A stretch of 64,000 nt of DNA from Fluviispira multicolorata (GTDB taxonomy: Bacteria > Bdellovibrionota_B > Oligoflexia > Silvanigrellales > Silvanigrellaceae). Made by a program: the position numbers and the translations under genes. The stretch is from contig NZ_WFLN01000012.1 in NCBI RefSeq assembly GCF_009208585.1, forward strand, positions 1 through 64,000. Direction: 5' to 3'. Positions 27,023 to 36,815 of this stretch are shown one piece after another. Position 1 is the stretch's first letter, and every line of letters starts with the position of its first letter. A model generated the notes under the pieces. The model was given only the letters and a program-made list of their open reading frames with translations. It was not told the origin of the DNA and made no database searches.

Positions 27023-27502
27023 AACATCATTTAAATTATCAAATATTGGGTGTTTTAACATGGATGAGTCTTTATTCAAATAAGGAGATCTCCTAAGCCA
27101 TATTCCATGAAGCCCCGCATTTTGTGCACCAAGAGCATCATCAAACAGTGAATCTCCTATGTGAATTGCATTTCTGAGTTCAACACCTAAAAGAGAACAA
27201 GCATAGTGAAATGTTTCAGGATCAGGTTTTCCTTTAGGAGTATCATCTGCACTAATAACAACATCAAAACAATCTATCACATTTAATGCTTTTAGCATTG
27301 CATTTATTCTATTTCCCCAATTTGTTATCAGTCCTGTTTTGATGCTAATTCCATCGATGTTTCTTTCACGTAATGCAGATAAAAGTTTAATAGAGTCGGG
27401 AAATAATTCAACTCCCAACGCACTTGTATTTGATCCACCTAAAATTGTACCAGATGCATCGACAAATATTGCATACTTTACATTATTTTGATTTAAATTC
27501 AT
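26990..27502 (-). CDS. HAD-superfamily hydrolase with DASGT motif
   Basis: 170 residues, a short HAD fold with a small cap. Motif I is VDASGT with D15; the usual second aspartate is replaced by Ser, as in haloacid-dehalogenase-type motifs (DxYGT) rather than phosphatase DxD. Motif II is LITNWG, motif III the lysine in PKGKPDPETF, motif IV HIGDSLFDD. Its ATG follows the MoxR stop without a gap (TAA then ATG), so the two are one unit. Substrate unknown; phosphatase activity is uncertain because of the motif I change. Confidence 0.8.
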   Translation of the reverse strand: MNLNQNNVKYAIFVDASGTILGGSNTSALGVELFPDSIKLLSALRERNIDGISIKTGLITNWGNRINAMLKALNVIDCFDVVISADDTPKGKPDPETFHYACSLLGVELRNAIHIGDSLFDDALGAQNAGLHGIWLRRSPYLNKDSSMLKHPIFDNLNDVLFYLDTIISK

Positions 27503-28471
27503 TTATAAAACCGTTTCCTGCACTATTTGATTAACAATATTTGAAACACTCCTTTTTTCTGCCAAAGATCGAAAATTTACAATGCATCTATGACGTAAAA
27601 CAGCCGGAGCAATTTCTATGACATTTTCAAATTGAACTTCCTTTTGGCCTCGAATAACCGCAAAAGCCTTACTCGCAATTAAAAGAGCTTGAGTTGCTCT
27701 TGGGCTGGCACCAAAATCAAGATAATCTCGCGCGACTGAGAGTTTTGATTCAAGTGGTCTCGTATTTCTCACTATTCTCACAATTCCTTGTAAAAGATCA
27801 TCTTTGATTGGAACATTTTCAATGACTCGTCTTGCCTCTAACAAAATAGAAACAAGAGGGATAGCATCGAGATCATTTTCCATTTGTGAAAGGCTTGCTA
27901 TTTTTACCTCAGAATCAAAGTCTGGGTATGGAATTTCAAGATTAAGTAAAAACCTATCAAGTTGTGCTTCGGGAAGAGGGAATGTACCTTCATTTTCAAT
28001 TGGGTTTTGCGTAGCAAACACAAAAAAAGGTTTGGGTAAAGGACGAGAAATACCTTCAATACTCACCTGTCTTTCTTGCATTGCCTCTAATAAAGCAGAT
28101 TGAGTCCTTGGAGAAGCTCGATTGATTTCATCGGCGAGAATAAAAGGTGCAAAAATAGGTCCTGGGGTAAAACCAATTTTTTTTAAGTCAGGATCTTTAT
28201 CATCAAATTGAATTGTATAACCTCCCAATATATCGAAAGGAGTAAGATCAGGAGTGAATTGAATTCTTTTATATCCACAGCCAAGGGCTTTTGCTAAATT
28301 TCTAACCAATGTTGTTTTTGCAACCCCTGGAGCTCCTGTTAAAAGAGCGTGACCATTGCACAAAACGGTCAAAACAATTTGTTCAATAATTTCTTTTTGG
28401 CCAAAGACTTTACTATTAAGCAGTTCGCTTAGTTTTGCAGAAGCTTGGGTAATTTCTTGAAAATCTTTCAT
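27503..28471 (-). CDS. MoxR-family AAA+ ATPase
   Basis: 322 residues from ATG 28469-28471, preceded by a G-rich GGGAAG; an ATG at 28504 would add 11 residues. Walker A GAPGVAKTT, Walker B LADEINRASPRTQ, ALLEAMQE and FATQNPIE are the MoxR signature, followed by the helical lid. MoxR ATPases act as chaperones, commonly with von Willebrand A-domain or DUF58 proteins. None of these is adjacent here, which is atypical. Directly upstream of, and coupled to, the HAD gene. Confidence 0.92.
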   Translation of the reverse strand: MKDFQEITQASAKLSELLNSKVFGQKEIIEQIVLTVLCNGHALLTGAPGVAKTTLVRNLAKALGCGYKRIQFTPDLTPFDILGGYTIQFDDKDPDLKKIGFTPGPIFAPFILADEINRASPRTQSALLEAMQERQVSIEGISRPLPKPFFVFATQNPIENEGTFPLPEAQLDRFLLNLEIPYPDFDSEVKIASLSQMENDLDAIPLVSILLEARRVIENVPIKDDLLQGIVRIVRNTRPLESKLSVARDYLDFGASPRATQALLIASKAFAVIRGQKEVQFENVIEIAPAVLRHRCIVNFRSLAEKRSVSNIVNQIVQETVL

Positions 28472-28701
28472 GTCTTCCCACCCTTTCTTTTGAAAGTTTA
28501 CCATTGTAAAAAGCTTATCTCTTTGCAAGGAAAAGGGAAAGAGCCTTCATAAATGCATATAAAAAGCAACAGTTAAAGTATGAGCAAAGATATCCTATAT
28601 CTCTAAAATTCTGAAAAACATAAGTGATATTTTTTGCTCTTCACATATTTGAAAAATAAAGGTAGTTCATACACGAGGACCTTATAGAGGAGTACCCTTC
28701 A

Positions 28702-29733
28702 ATGGCCGACAATTTAAGAGTAAAAACACTTGTAGTAGGAGCGGGAGCTTTTGGAACAGCTATTGCAGCTTGTATTCATAACGAAAATAATGCAGTAACA
28801 ATTATAGCGCGCAGTCATAAAAATTTTTCAAATTTAAAAAAACACGATATTTTAAAAGAATGTGAGCTGCAAACTTTTGACGAATTTAACACTGATTTTA
28901 GCGAATTTAAACTTATAATATTAGCAATACCATGCCAAAGCTTACAAAAAGTCAGTGAATGGATGCTAAAAAAATGGTTATTAGTCAGAAATTGTAATGA
29001 AATTATCAGCACTCCTAAACTCAATATTATTTCTGCTGCTAAAGGAATTGAACAAAAATCATTAAGATTGCCATACCAAGTTTTAGAAAATTTTTGGCAA
29101 AATAATGCCGAAATAGGGAGTTTAAGTGGTCCAAGTTTTGCAAAAGAAATGCTACTTGGCCTTCCAACTTGCGTTGTTGTTTCCTCAAAAAGCTCTGAGT
29201 TACTTTCTATTGCAGCTCAAATACTACACAGTCCTTATTTTAGAGTTTATGACTCAAATGATATTGTAGGGGTTGAAATTGCGGGTGCTTTAAAAAATGT
29301 GATTGCCATGGTTGCCGGCGCAGTTGATGGACTTGAGCTTGGCTACAATGCACGTGCAGCAGTCATAACACGTGGACTGTCCGAAATTGCGAAAGTAGGA
29401 GTTCAATTGGGAGCTGATCCAATGACATTTTTAGGATTAAGCGGGGTAGGAGATCTTATCTTAACCTGCACTGGAGATCTTTCGCGCAATCGTCAATTCG
29501 GCTACCGCATTGCAAAAGGCGAAAGCAAAGAAAATATAATTGATTCTATGGCAGGACAGGTCATTGAAGGAATTGCCACAACCCAAAGTGCATATGAACT
29601 TTGCAATAAATTAGGGATTGAAACATCTATTTTAAGCGCAGCATATAAAGTTATTTATGAGGACATGCCAATTAAAGATGCCGTTACTTTATTAATTGAT
29701 AAAGAACAGGGCAGAGAATTTAAATGGAAATAA
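28702..29733 (+). CDS. gpsA: NAD(P)-dependent glycerol-3-phosphate dehydrogenase
   Basis: Makes sn-glycerol-3-phosphate from dihydroxyacetone phosphate for phospholipid synthesis. 343 residues. Nucleotide loop VVGAGAFGTAIA, then SAAKGIEQ, SGPSFAKEM, and the catalytic lysine segment GALKNVIAMVAGAVDGLELG; the LSGVGDLILTCTGDLSRNR stretch completes the family pattern. GAGGAG lies upstream of the ATG. Same direction as mfd, which starts 42 bases downstream. Confidence 0.95.
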   Translation: MADNLRVKTLVVGAGAFGTAIAACIHNENNAVTIIARSHKNFSNLKKHDILKECELQTFDEFNTDFSEFKLIILAIPCQSLQKVSEWMLKKWLLVRNCNEIISTPKLNIISAAKGIEQKSLRLPYQVLENFWQNNAEIGSLSGPSFAKEMLLGLPTCVVVSSKSSELLSIAAQILHSPYFRVYDSNDIVGVEIAGALKNVIAMVAGAVDGLELGYNARAAVITRGLSEIAKVGVQLGADPMTFLGLSGVGDLILTCTGDLSRNRQFGYRIAKGESKENIIDSMAGQVIEGIATTQSAYELCNKLGIETSILSAAYKVIYEDMPIKDAVTLLIDKEQGREFKWK

Positions 29734-29775
29734 ATAAAGCTAAGATCATTTAGGACTACGAGGATATCCGAGTTT

Positions 29776-32700
29776 ATGAATTTTTCTCCTCTCGAACCCA
29801 TACTTATTGAAGTTATTTCAACTTTAATAGCAGCCCCTAATAAAACAAAAATAATAATTGTAAATACTGAATCTGACGCTCAAAAAGTTGAAGAATTAGT
29901 AAAACAATTTACCTCAGATATTTTTACAGAAGAAGATATAATTCATATCCCCGGATATTTTCAGGCAGGTGTTTTTCGCTTTGAATCTTCACGTAAAATT
30001 ATTGCAAAACGTATAGCAGCATCTTATTCATTGAAAACTCATTTTCCAAGAATTATTATTTGTAGTGTTGCTGGTTACCTTAGAAATTTTCCAGATCATA
30101 AATGGATCAACGAAAATAAATTTGACATTAAAATTGGGGACGATCTCGATCCTGATCTCCTCATAGAACAACTTTCCCGTCTAGCTTATTTAGAAGTTCA
30201 AAGAGTTGAAGAAGTTGGAGAGTTCTGTGTCCGAGGTTCCATTGTCGACTTTTGGACTCCAGGCGAAAAAACGCCCTCACGTATTGAAATATTTGGAGAC
30301 ACGGTTGATAAAATTCGTTCTTTTCGTTCATCGGATCAAAGATCATTTCAAACTCTTGAAAGCCTTGTTCTTCTCCCGTCACGAGAATTTGTTTGGCCTT
30401 TTCCAAGTCAACTTGAAAAAGCATTAGAGAAATTCAATCACACTATTTTAGGTCAAAAAGTAATGGGCGTTGGCAGAGCAAATTTATTAGAAGATCTGCG
30501 CGCGAATATTCAATTTCCTGGAATTGACGATGTTTTTTATATGTTTGCCCCAAGTATATTTCCAGCATTTCATACATATATTTCTTCACTGGCAATTGAA
30601 AAAAACTATGAAATTTCTTTTGAACTAATAGAGACGTATGAAAATTTTCAAAAATCTGTTCATGAAATTGAAAAACTTTATGAGAACTCATATAATTCTG
30701 CTATGGGCAAAAATTACCCAGTTGGTAAAATAGAATCTGTTTTTCCTAATCTAGAAAATGCTAAGAAAAAATTAAATTCTGGAAATTCAAATAAAAGTTC
30801 TTTTACTATTCCTGAAGAAATTTCTTCAGAATTAAAACAATTAGAAAAACAAAAATTTTCTGGACGTATTAAAAAAATTAAAGAATTATTAGATAATAAG
30901 AATTCAAAAGTAGAAAATATTTTATTTTTAGCAAACTCGAAAGAAACTTTCATAGAATTTTCTGGCATTGCTGCTAAATATATTGAAGACTTTTCATTAA
31001 TTGAAGATATAAAAGAAATATCGACTTTTTCCGTTCAAGAAATTTTAGCTGATAACTTAACGTCTTCAAAAATTTCAAATAATATTTTCTGTAGCATTTT
31101 AAATACATCTGGTGGTTTTTACCTTCCAAATTCTCAAACTCTAGCTATTTCTGAAACATGGCTGAGGAATGTAGCAAGTTTTGAGCGATTTGAAAACTTT
31201 AATTCGGATGAAGATAATAGCTCAACGACAAAATCGAATACGGAAGCCTTTTTATCTGCTCAGTTTTCCGATTTTATAGAAGGCGATCTCATTGTCCACA
31301 TTCAACATGGTATTGCACGTTTTCGTGGACTAATGACAATTAAAATTCTTGACATTACAGGGGATTTTCTAGCTCTTGAATATGCAGGCAATGATAAAAT
31401 TTATGTTCCTGTCCATAAATTAAATTTAATTCAAAAATATATTGGATCTTCCGAAAGCACTTCTCTTGACACTCTAAAAAGCTCATCTTGGGAAAAAAGA
31501 AAACAAAAAGCAAAGATAGATGTTGAAAAACTTGCAAAAGAACTCATGGAACATCAAGCACGCAGAGCTATGACCCCAGGACATGCCTTTGCAACAATTG
31601 ATGAAGACTACATCGCCTTTGAAGATGCTTTTCCCTACGACGAAACACTCGATCAAACCCGAGCCATAAAAGAAATTATGCTTGATATGAACAAACCAAA
31701 AGCTATGGATAGGCTTTTATGTGGTGATGTTGGTTTCGGTAAAACCGAAGTTGCAATGCGTGCAGCTTTTCGTTGTATTTTAGATGGAAAACAAGTTGCT
31801 TGGCTTGTACCTACTACAGTGTTAGCCCATCAGCACTTTCGTTCCCTTATAGAACGTTTTCAAGATTTTGGTGTTCATATCGAAGTGCTCGATCGTTCCA
31901 TTACTTCAGCAAATAAAGTTCTAGTAAAAATAAAAAAAGGTGAAATCGATATTTTAATTGGCACTCACAGAATACTTTCAAAAGACATCGATTTCCGTGA
32001 TCTTGGGTTACTCATTGTAGATGAAGAACAGAGATTTGGAGTTCTTCAAAAAGAAAAAATTAAAAGCATGTCTTATGGAATCGATGTTCTCACAATGACA
32101 GCAACACCCATTCCAAGAACATTACAAATGTCAATGGTTGGATTAAGGGATTTAAGTCTCTTAACAACTCCACCAAAATCACGTCTAGCAACAAAAACTT
32201 TTGTTTGTCCTTTTGAAGAATCCACTATAAAAGATTGCATTTTATTTGAATTAAATCGAGGAGGACAAATATTTTATGTGCACAACAGAGTCGAAGAATT
32301 AGAAACCGTTCTTAAATATTTACAAAACTTGTTACCTCAAGCTAAAATAGCAATTGGCCACGGGAAAATGAGTCAAAAAGATTTGGAAAGTACCATAATT
32401 AATTTCCTCGATGGTAAATTTAATATTTTATTGTGCACCACAATTATTGAATCTGGTATAGACATGCCGAATGTAAACACAATAATTGTGCAAAATGCGA
32501 ATCATTTTGGTCTTGCTCAACTTTATCAATTAAGGGGCCGTGTCGGACGACGCTCAACGAGAGGGTACGCATATTTATTAACTTCACAAAATGCAAGTGA
32601 AGATGACGAAGGAATGAAAAGGCTAAATATATTAAAAGAGCACCAAGAACTTGGCAGTGGCTTTGTAATTGCTAGTCATGATATGGAAATGCGCGGCTCA

Positions 32701-33327
32701 GGAAATATATTAGGGGATGAACAAAGTGGTAAAGTAAGTGACGTTGGTTTAGAAACTTATTTACAAATGCTAGACGATGCAATTAAAATTCTTGGTGGAA
32801 ATAAAGTAACAAACGTGACAGAGGTTGAAATATCTATTCCTCTCACTGCCCAAATTCCAGAAAATTATATTGTTAATTCTAAAGATCGCTTGCGTACATA
32901 CCGTCGTTTTTTTGGTGCTCGTTTAGAAAACTCATTGCAAAACCTTATCACAGAATGCGAAGATCGATTTGGACCACTTCCTGAAGAAGTAAAAAATCTG
33001 GCTGAACTTGCACGCATTCGTAGATGGTTGCTTTTATTTGGGGCACTTTCCCTCACTGTAGGAGAAGAGGCCACTGAAATTCGCCTCGACAAAGGTGTGT
33101 TGCAACCTGATATTTCTGATGACACAAGCGAAGAACTCGTAAAACGAATTTTAGACGTGTGTAACAGAAAAACCAAAGGCATGCGAATCACACCAGATGG
33201 AAGACTCATTTTTGCAATCCGCAAGAAAAACTTTATTCAGGACAAATTGGGTGCCGTTAGTGAATTGAAAAGAATTTTGAGTCTCCTTGCTGGAGAAGCA
33301 TATGAAGGAAATTCGTCCAAGAATTAG
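29776..33327 (+). CDS. mfd: Transcription-repair coupling factor
   Basis: Displaces RNA polymerase stalled at DNA lesions and recruits UvrA. 1183 residues, full length. The UvrB-like N-terminal module is seen in GSIVDFWTPG; the RNA-polymerase-interacting CarD-like domain begins at DLIVHIQHGIARFRG (about 500). The helicase/translocase has Walker A CGDVGFGKTE (about 650), DEEQ (about 750), TATPIPRTL and QLRGRVGR, and the C-terminal D7 domain follows. The next gene overlaps its 3' end by 26 bases, a tight coupling to an unrelated secreted protein. Confidence 0.96.
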   Translation: MNFSPLEPILIEVISTLIAAPNKTKIIIVNTESDAQKVEELVKQFTSDIFTEEDIIHIPGYFQAGVFRFESSRKIIAKRIAASYSLKTHFPRIIICSVAGYLRNFPDHKWINENKFDIKIGDDLDPDLLIEQLSRLAYLEVQRVEEVGEFCVRGSIVDFWTPGEKTPSRIEIFGDTVDKIRSFRSSDQRSFQTLESLVLLPSREFVWPFPSQLEKALEKFNHTILGQKVMGVGRANLLEDLRANIQFPGIDDVFYMFAPSIFPAFHTYISSLAIEKNYEISFELIETYENFQKSVHEIEKLYENSYNSAMGKNYPVGKIESVFPNLENAKKKLNSGNSNKSSFTIPEEISSELKQLEKQKFSGRIKKIKELLDNKNSKVENILFLANSKETFIEFSGIAAKYIEDFSLIEDIKEISTFSVQEILADNLTSSKISNNIFCSILNTSGGFYLPNSQTLAISETWLRNVASFERFENFNSDEDNSSTTKSNTEAFLSAQFSDFIEGDLIVHIQHGIARFRGLMTIKILDITGDFLALEYAGNDKIYVPVHKLNLIQKYIGSSESTSLDTLKSSSWEKRKQKAKIDVEKLAKELMEHQARRAMTPGHAFATIDEDYIAFEDAFPYDETLDQTRAIKEIMLDMNKPKAMDRLLCGDVGFGKTEVAMRAAFRCILDGKQVAWLVPTTVLAHQHFRSLIERFQDFGVHIEVLDRSITSANKVLVKIKKGEIDILIGTHRILSKDIDFRDLGLLIVDEEQRFGVLQKEKIKSMSYGIDVLTMTATPIPRTLQMSMVGLRDLSLLTTPPKSRLATKTFVCPFEESTIKDCILFELNRGGQIFYVHNRVEELETVLKYLQNLLPQAKIAIGHGKMSQKDLESTIINFLDGKFNILLCTTIIESGIDMPNVNTIIVQNANHFGLAQLYQLRGRVGRRSTRGYAYLLTSQNASEDDEGMKRLNILKEHQELGSGFVIASHDMEMRGSGNILGDEQSGKVSDVGLETYLQMLDDAIKILGGNKVTNVTEVEISIPLTAQIPENYIVNSKDRLRTYRRFFGARLENSLQNLITECEDRFGPLPEEVKNLAELARIRRWLLLFGALSLTVGEEATEIRLDKGVLQPDISDDTSEELVKRILDVCNRKTKGMRITPDGRLIFAIRKKNFIQDKLGAVSELKRILSLLAGEAYEGNSSKN

Positions 33328-35764
33328 TTTTTCTAAATATTTTCTTTTTAAATTTATTTATATGTTTTTTGCATGTTTAATTTTTAAATCGTACGCACAA
33401 CTTCCATCTTCATTAACAAAAGATTTTCTTCCCACTTTAAAATCAGGACCTCCCTCATCTATTTATGCTTCATATGACTTAGAAATCCCCTTAAAGGTAA
33501 CACTATCTGAGAATCTAACTTCAAAAAATTCTACAATCTCTTGGATTTTAAATAGCAAAAAAATATGTACAGGTACATCTTGTGAAATTCTTTTAAAGGA
33601 AAAAGATTATAAAGAATTAACTCCTATACTTTTTATTATTGCAACAAATAGTTATGGTGGAACAACATATTCTTATGAATTTAAAATGCATACAAGACAA
33701 GGTTTTGAATCAGATAAGTGGAATAAAGAAGTTGCATATTTAAAAAGAGATGCAATTCCAAAAAGTGCTCAAAATCCACCAAATTACTCTAGTCAAAATG
33801 CAGTAGCTTTGTTTGGTAAAGGAACACTTATTCAAAATGATTATATGCTTTATATTGGAAAAGTTTCCAGAAGTTTTGTATGGAAACAAGGCTATTTTCA
33901 AACAGATAATCTTGATTCATTAAGAATAACAGACTCCGAATCTGGTGTATGGTTTTTGCTCCCTTCAACACGCCTCACTCTTCAAGACCAAAGTGATGAT
34001 GTTAATGCGCGCGTTGTAGAATTAAATTTTGGAAATATAAGAACAAAAGCATCTGGCAACCTGTATGATACAGATGAAAAAACAAAAGATTTTAAAAATA
34101 AAATGATTATTTTAACCGATGAAACTCAACTCAATATTCCCAGAGGAGGCGATGCACTCATAACTCGTGAAACCGATAAAAAAGGAGAATTTTTTACTCG
34201 AGTTATTGCTATTGGAGGTGCAATTGAAATTTTACCGAATTTAAATAGTGTAAATGAACAGGAAAAAGAAAAATATAAAAACATAACTTTAGGTTCTGGC
34301 ATGGAACTTATAATATATGGCAAAGGAAAATTACTACCTGTTACTTCACCTAAAAGAGAAACAATAGATAATTTCCTCGCTTTCACAACAACAGCCGATG
34401 AACTTCAAGCACGCAAACTTTCTGCCAATATTCTCAATTTGGATGAAGTATTAGAAAAGGCTGCAATATTAGCTGAAAACGAAGAATATTTTGAATTGCT
34501 TAATTTACTTGCGCCTTATCAAGCAGAGTTTAATAAAAATGCTTTGCTACCTTATTATTATGGATTTGCAAAAAAAGGTTTATTTCAAACATACGAAGCA
34601 AAAAAATACTTTTTAATGTCACAAAAACTTGATAATAATTTTCCACTTTCACATTGGCAACTCGGACTCATTTATTTGGATGAGAAAAAATATAGCGAAG
34701 CTTTAAATGAACTCCTAATTGCCCGAAAAAATATGAAAACAGAAGAAAAATATATACATGAATATGAATATTATGTAGGTGTCGCATATTATTTTAAAAA
34801 CATGTTACAAGAAGCAAAACGAGCATTTAAACGTGCCGTATGGGATAACGACCTAGATGCAGCACTCAGACAATCAGCTGCTGAGTTTTTAAAAAAAATA
34901 AATATCGATAAACCATGGAGCTTAATTGTCCCTGTGGGAATCCAATACGATGGAAATATTCTTTCAATTGCACAAAATCAATCTCTTCCTTCTCAATATT
35001 CAACAAAAGCAGGCTGGAGAAGTGTTATTGGAGGTTTATACAACTATGATACAAGCAAAGAAAGTGATAATGCAGGCTGGTTTTTAGGCGGAGGTGGAAA
35101 AGCATTTTATGTTAAGAATTTCACATCTGACTATACAAGCTTAGATACCATCATTTTAGAAGGAAGTGTATTTGAAACAAATCGAAATTATTTAGAAGTA
35201 AATGGAAAAAAGGAAAAGCAAGGATATAGGTTATATCAAACAGCAGGAACTATTATAGTTAATAATGCTTTTGACACACAATATTTAATCTTTGGTATTA
35301 ACTATAAAGAGCTTGAATTAAATATGGGTATTCAAATTGATATTTCAGATAGAAGTACTTTAAATCAAAAAAGTGGACTCATATATAATCAATACTATAC
35401 ATATAGCTTTGGAAATTATGGAGTCTTTAGTTGGGATATTTCTTTGCAAGGTCAAGAGCAAATCATGTTTAATACGACATCTGCAGTTGGGCACTCTCTC
35501 GAAGCAATTGCAACACCTAGCGCAACTTATGCATTAGATTCTAAAACGAGTTTTAAATTAAGTACAACTTTTGATTTTCTCTATACGTTCTTAAACCCGC
35601 TACAAAGTAACTATAAATTTATTCCAACCGCATCTGCTAATTATTTTTTCCTAGATTGGTTGATTGGAACTTTCAATCTCACGTATGAATATGATATTGT
35701 TTTCCCAGGACCAAGCACAGTCAATCGTCCTGGGTTTGCACTTTTATTTACTGGCATATTTTAA
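33302..35764 (+). CDS. Secreted FecR/TPR/beta-barrel surface protein
   Basis: 820 residues. The ATG at 33302 is chosen over 33287 because GGAG lies six bases upstream and it gives a short basic N-terminus and a signal helix (about 12-32). Residues about 190-340 look like a FecR domain (VWFLLPSTRLTLQD, FGNIRTK). About 405-560 is TPR-like helical (PYYYGFAKKGLFQTYEAKKYF, then HWQLGLIYLDEKKYSEAL). The last 250 residues alternate as an outer-membrane barrel ending in Phe. Similar architectures occur in predatory and aquatic Bdellovibrionota. Coupled to mfd by a 26-base overlap. Role unknown. Confidence 0.7.
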   Translation: MKEIRPRISFSKYFLFKFIYMFFACLIFKSYAQLPSSLTKDFLPTLKSGPPSSIYASYDLEIPLKVTLSENLTSKNSTISWILNSKKICTGTSCEILLKEKDYKELTPILFIIATNSYGGTTYSYEFKMHTRQGFESDKWNKEVAYLKRDAIPKSAQNPPNYSSQNAVALFGKGTLIQNDYMLYIGKVSRSFVWKQGYFQTDNLDSLRITDSESGVWFLLPSTRLTLQDQSDDVNARVVELNFGNIRTKASGNLYDTDEKTKDFKNKMIILTDETQLNIPRGGDALITRETDKKGEFFTRVIAIGGAIEILPNLNSVNEQEKEKYKNITLGSGMELIIYGKGKLLPVTSPKRETIDNFLAFTTTADELQARKLSANILNLDEVLEKAAILAENEEYFELLNLLAPYQAEFNKNALLPYYYGFAKKGLFQTYEAKKYFLMSQKLDNNFPLSHWQLGLIYLDEKKYSEALNELLIARKNMKTEEKYIHEYEYYVGVAYYFKNMLQEAKRAFKRAVWDNDLDAALRQSAAEFLKKINIDKPWSLIVPVGIQYDGNILSIAQNQSLPSQYSTKAGWRSVIGGLYNYDTSKESDNAGWFLGGGGKAFYVKNFTSDYTSLDTIILEGSVFETNRNYLEVNGKKEKQGYRLYQTAGTIIVNNAFDTQYLIFGINYKELELNMGIQIDISDRSTLNQKSGLIYNQYYTYSFGNYGVFSWDISLQGQEQIMFNTTSAVGHSLEAIATPSATYALDSKTSFKLSTTFDFLYTFLNPLQSNYKFIPTASANYFFLDWLIGTFNLTYEYDIVFPGPSTVNRPGFALLFTGIF

Positions 35765-35775
35765 AAGAAAATCGA

Positions 35776-36783
35776 ATGGAAAATCACAATAAAATTGAAC
35801 AATATTTAAAAAAATTTATATTAATGGATTATTCAAAAAATTCAAGAGTACACTCTTTAAAAACTTACCAGTATTCTAATGCTGAAGTGTTTGTAAAAAG
35901 AGATGATGAGCTCGGTTTTGGAGTCAGCGGATCTAAAATTAGAAAGTATATAAGTCTTATACCCACTTTAAAAAAAGAACAATATAAAGAAGTTATCATT
36001 TTAGGAGGCCCATATTCAAACAATATTTTATCAGCAGTACAGCTTTTAATTGAAAATGGTATAAAACCAATCTTATTTTTTGACAGACGAAATAAAAAAA
36101 CACCCTTAGGGAATTTTCTCCTTACATCCCTTTTTTTAGATGAAAGTTCAATTCAATGGCTTGAAAAGGATGATTTTAATAAGAAAAATGAAATCATAAA
36201 TTTATATAAAGAAAAGCAATTAAAAAAAGGTGTTCGAGTGGGATTTATAAATGAAGGTGCTCTCATGTATGAAGCTTTCCCTGGAGCATGCACATTAGCA
36301 CTCGATATATTAAGGAATGAGCAAGAAAAATCTTGTTATTTTGATCATATAATTATTGACTCAGGAACTGGTTTAACAGCAATTTCTCTCATTTTATGTT
36401 ATAGTTTATTGCAATTAAAAACAAAAATTCATATTTTACTTATTGCTGGAACTGAAAAAGAGTTCAATAATTCTTTAAATTTATTAAAAAATAATTTCGA
36501 AGCTGATATAATACAAAAAATAAAATTACAAGATACATATAAATTATATTCCCCTCAAAGTGCAAAATCCTTTGGTTCGGTGAATAAAAAAATTATGAAT
36601 AACATAGCTTTTATTGCAAAAAATGAAGGAATACTAACCGATCCTATTTATAGCTCAAAACTATTTCTTGAAGCTAGAAATATTATTAATGAAAAAAATC
36701 TCAGTGGAAAAATACTCTTAATCCATTCAGGTGGAAGTCTAACTCTTTTTGGTTTTACAGAAAAACTTCAAGAATTAATATAG
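35776..36783 (+). CDS. PLP-dependent enzyme, ACC deaminase/D-cysteine desulfhydrase family
   Basis: 335 residues of fold type II. The PLP lysine is expected at K54 in SGSKIRKY, aligned to the GNKxRK motif. LGGPYSNNILSA follows, and the phosphate-binding glycine segment appears as DSGTGLTA. The late IHSGGSLTLFGF is also family-typical. The family covers 1-aminocyclopropane-1-carboxylate deaminase and D-cysteine desulfhydrase; sequence alone does not separate them, and the usual GN before the lysine is GS here. It begins 11 bases after the upstream surface-protein gene and may be co-transcribed with it. Confidence 0.82.
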   Translation: MENHNKIEQYLKKFILMDYSKNSRVHSLKTYQYSNAEVFVKRDDELGFGVSGSKIRKYISLIPTLKKEQYKEVIILGGPYSNNILSAVQLLIENGIKPILFFDRRNKKTPLGNFLLTSLFLDESSIQWLEKDDFNKKNEIINLYKEKQLKKGVRVGFINEGALMYEAFPGACTLALDILRNEQEKSCYFDHIIIDSGTGLTAISLILCYSLLQLKTKIHILLIAGTEKEFNNSLNLLKNNFEADIIQKIKLQDTYKLYSPQSAKSFGSVNKKIMNNIAFIAKNEGILTDPIYSSKLFLEARNIINEKNLSGKILLIHSGGSLTLFGFTEKLQELI

Positions 36784-36815
36784 TTCATCCTTTTCATTCA
36801 TACAAATTTAATAGC

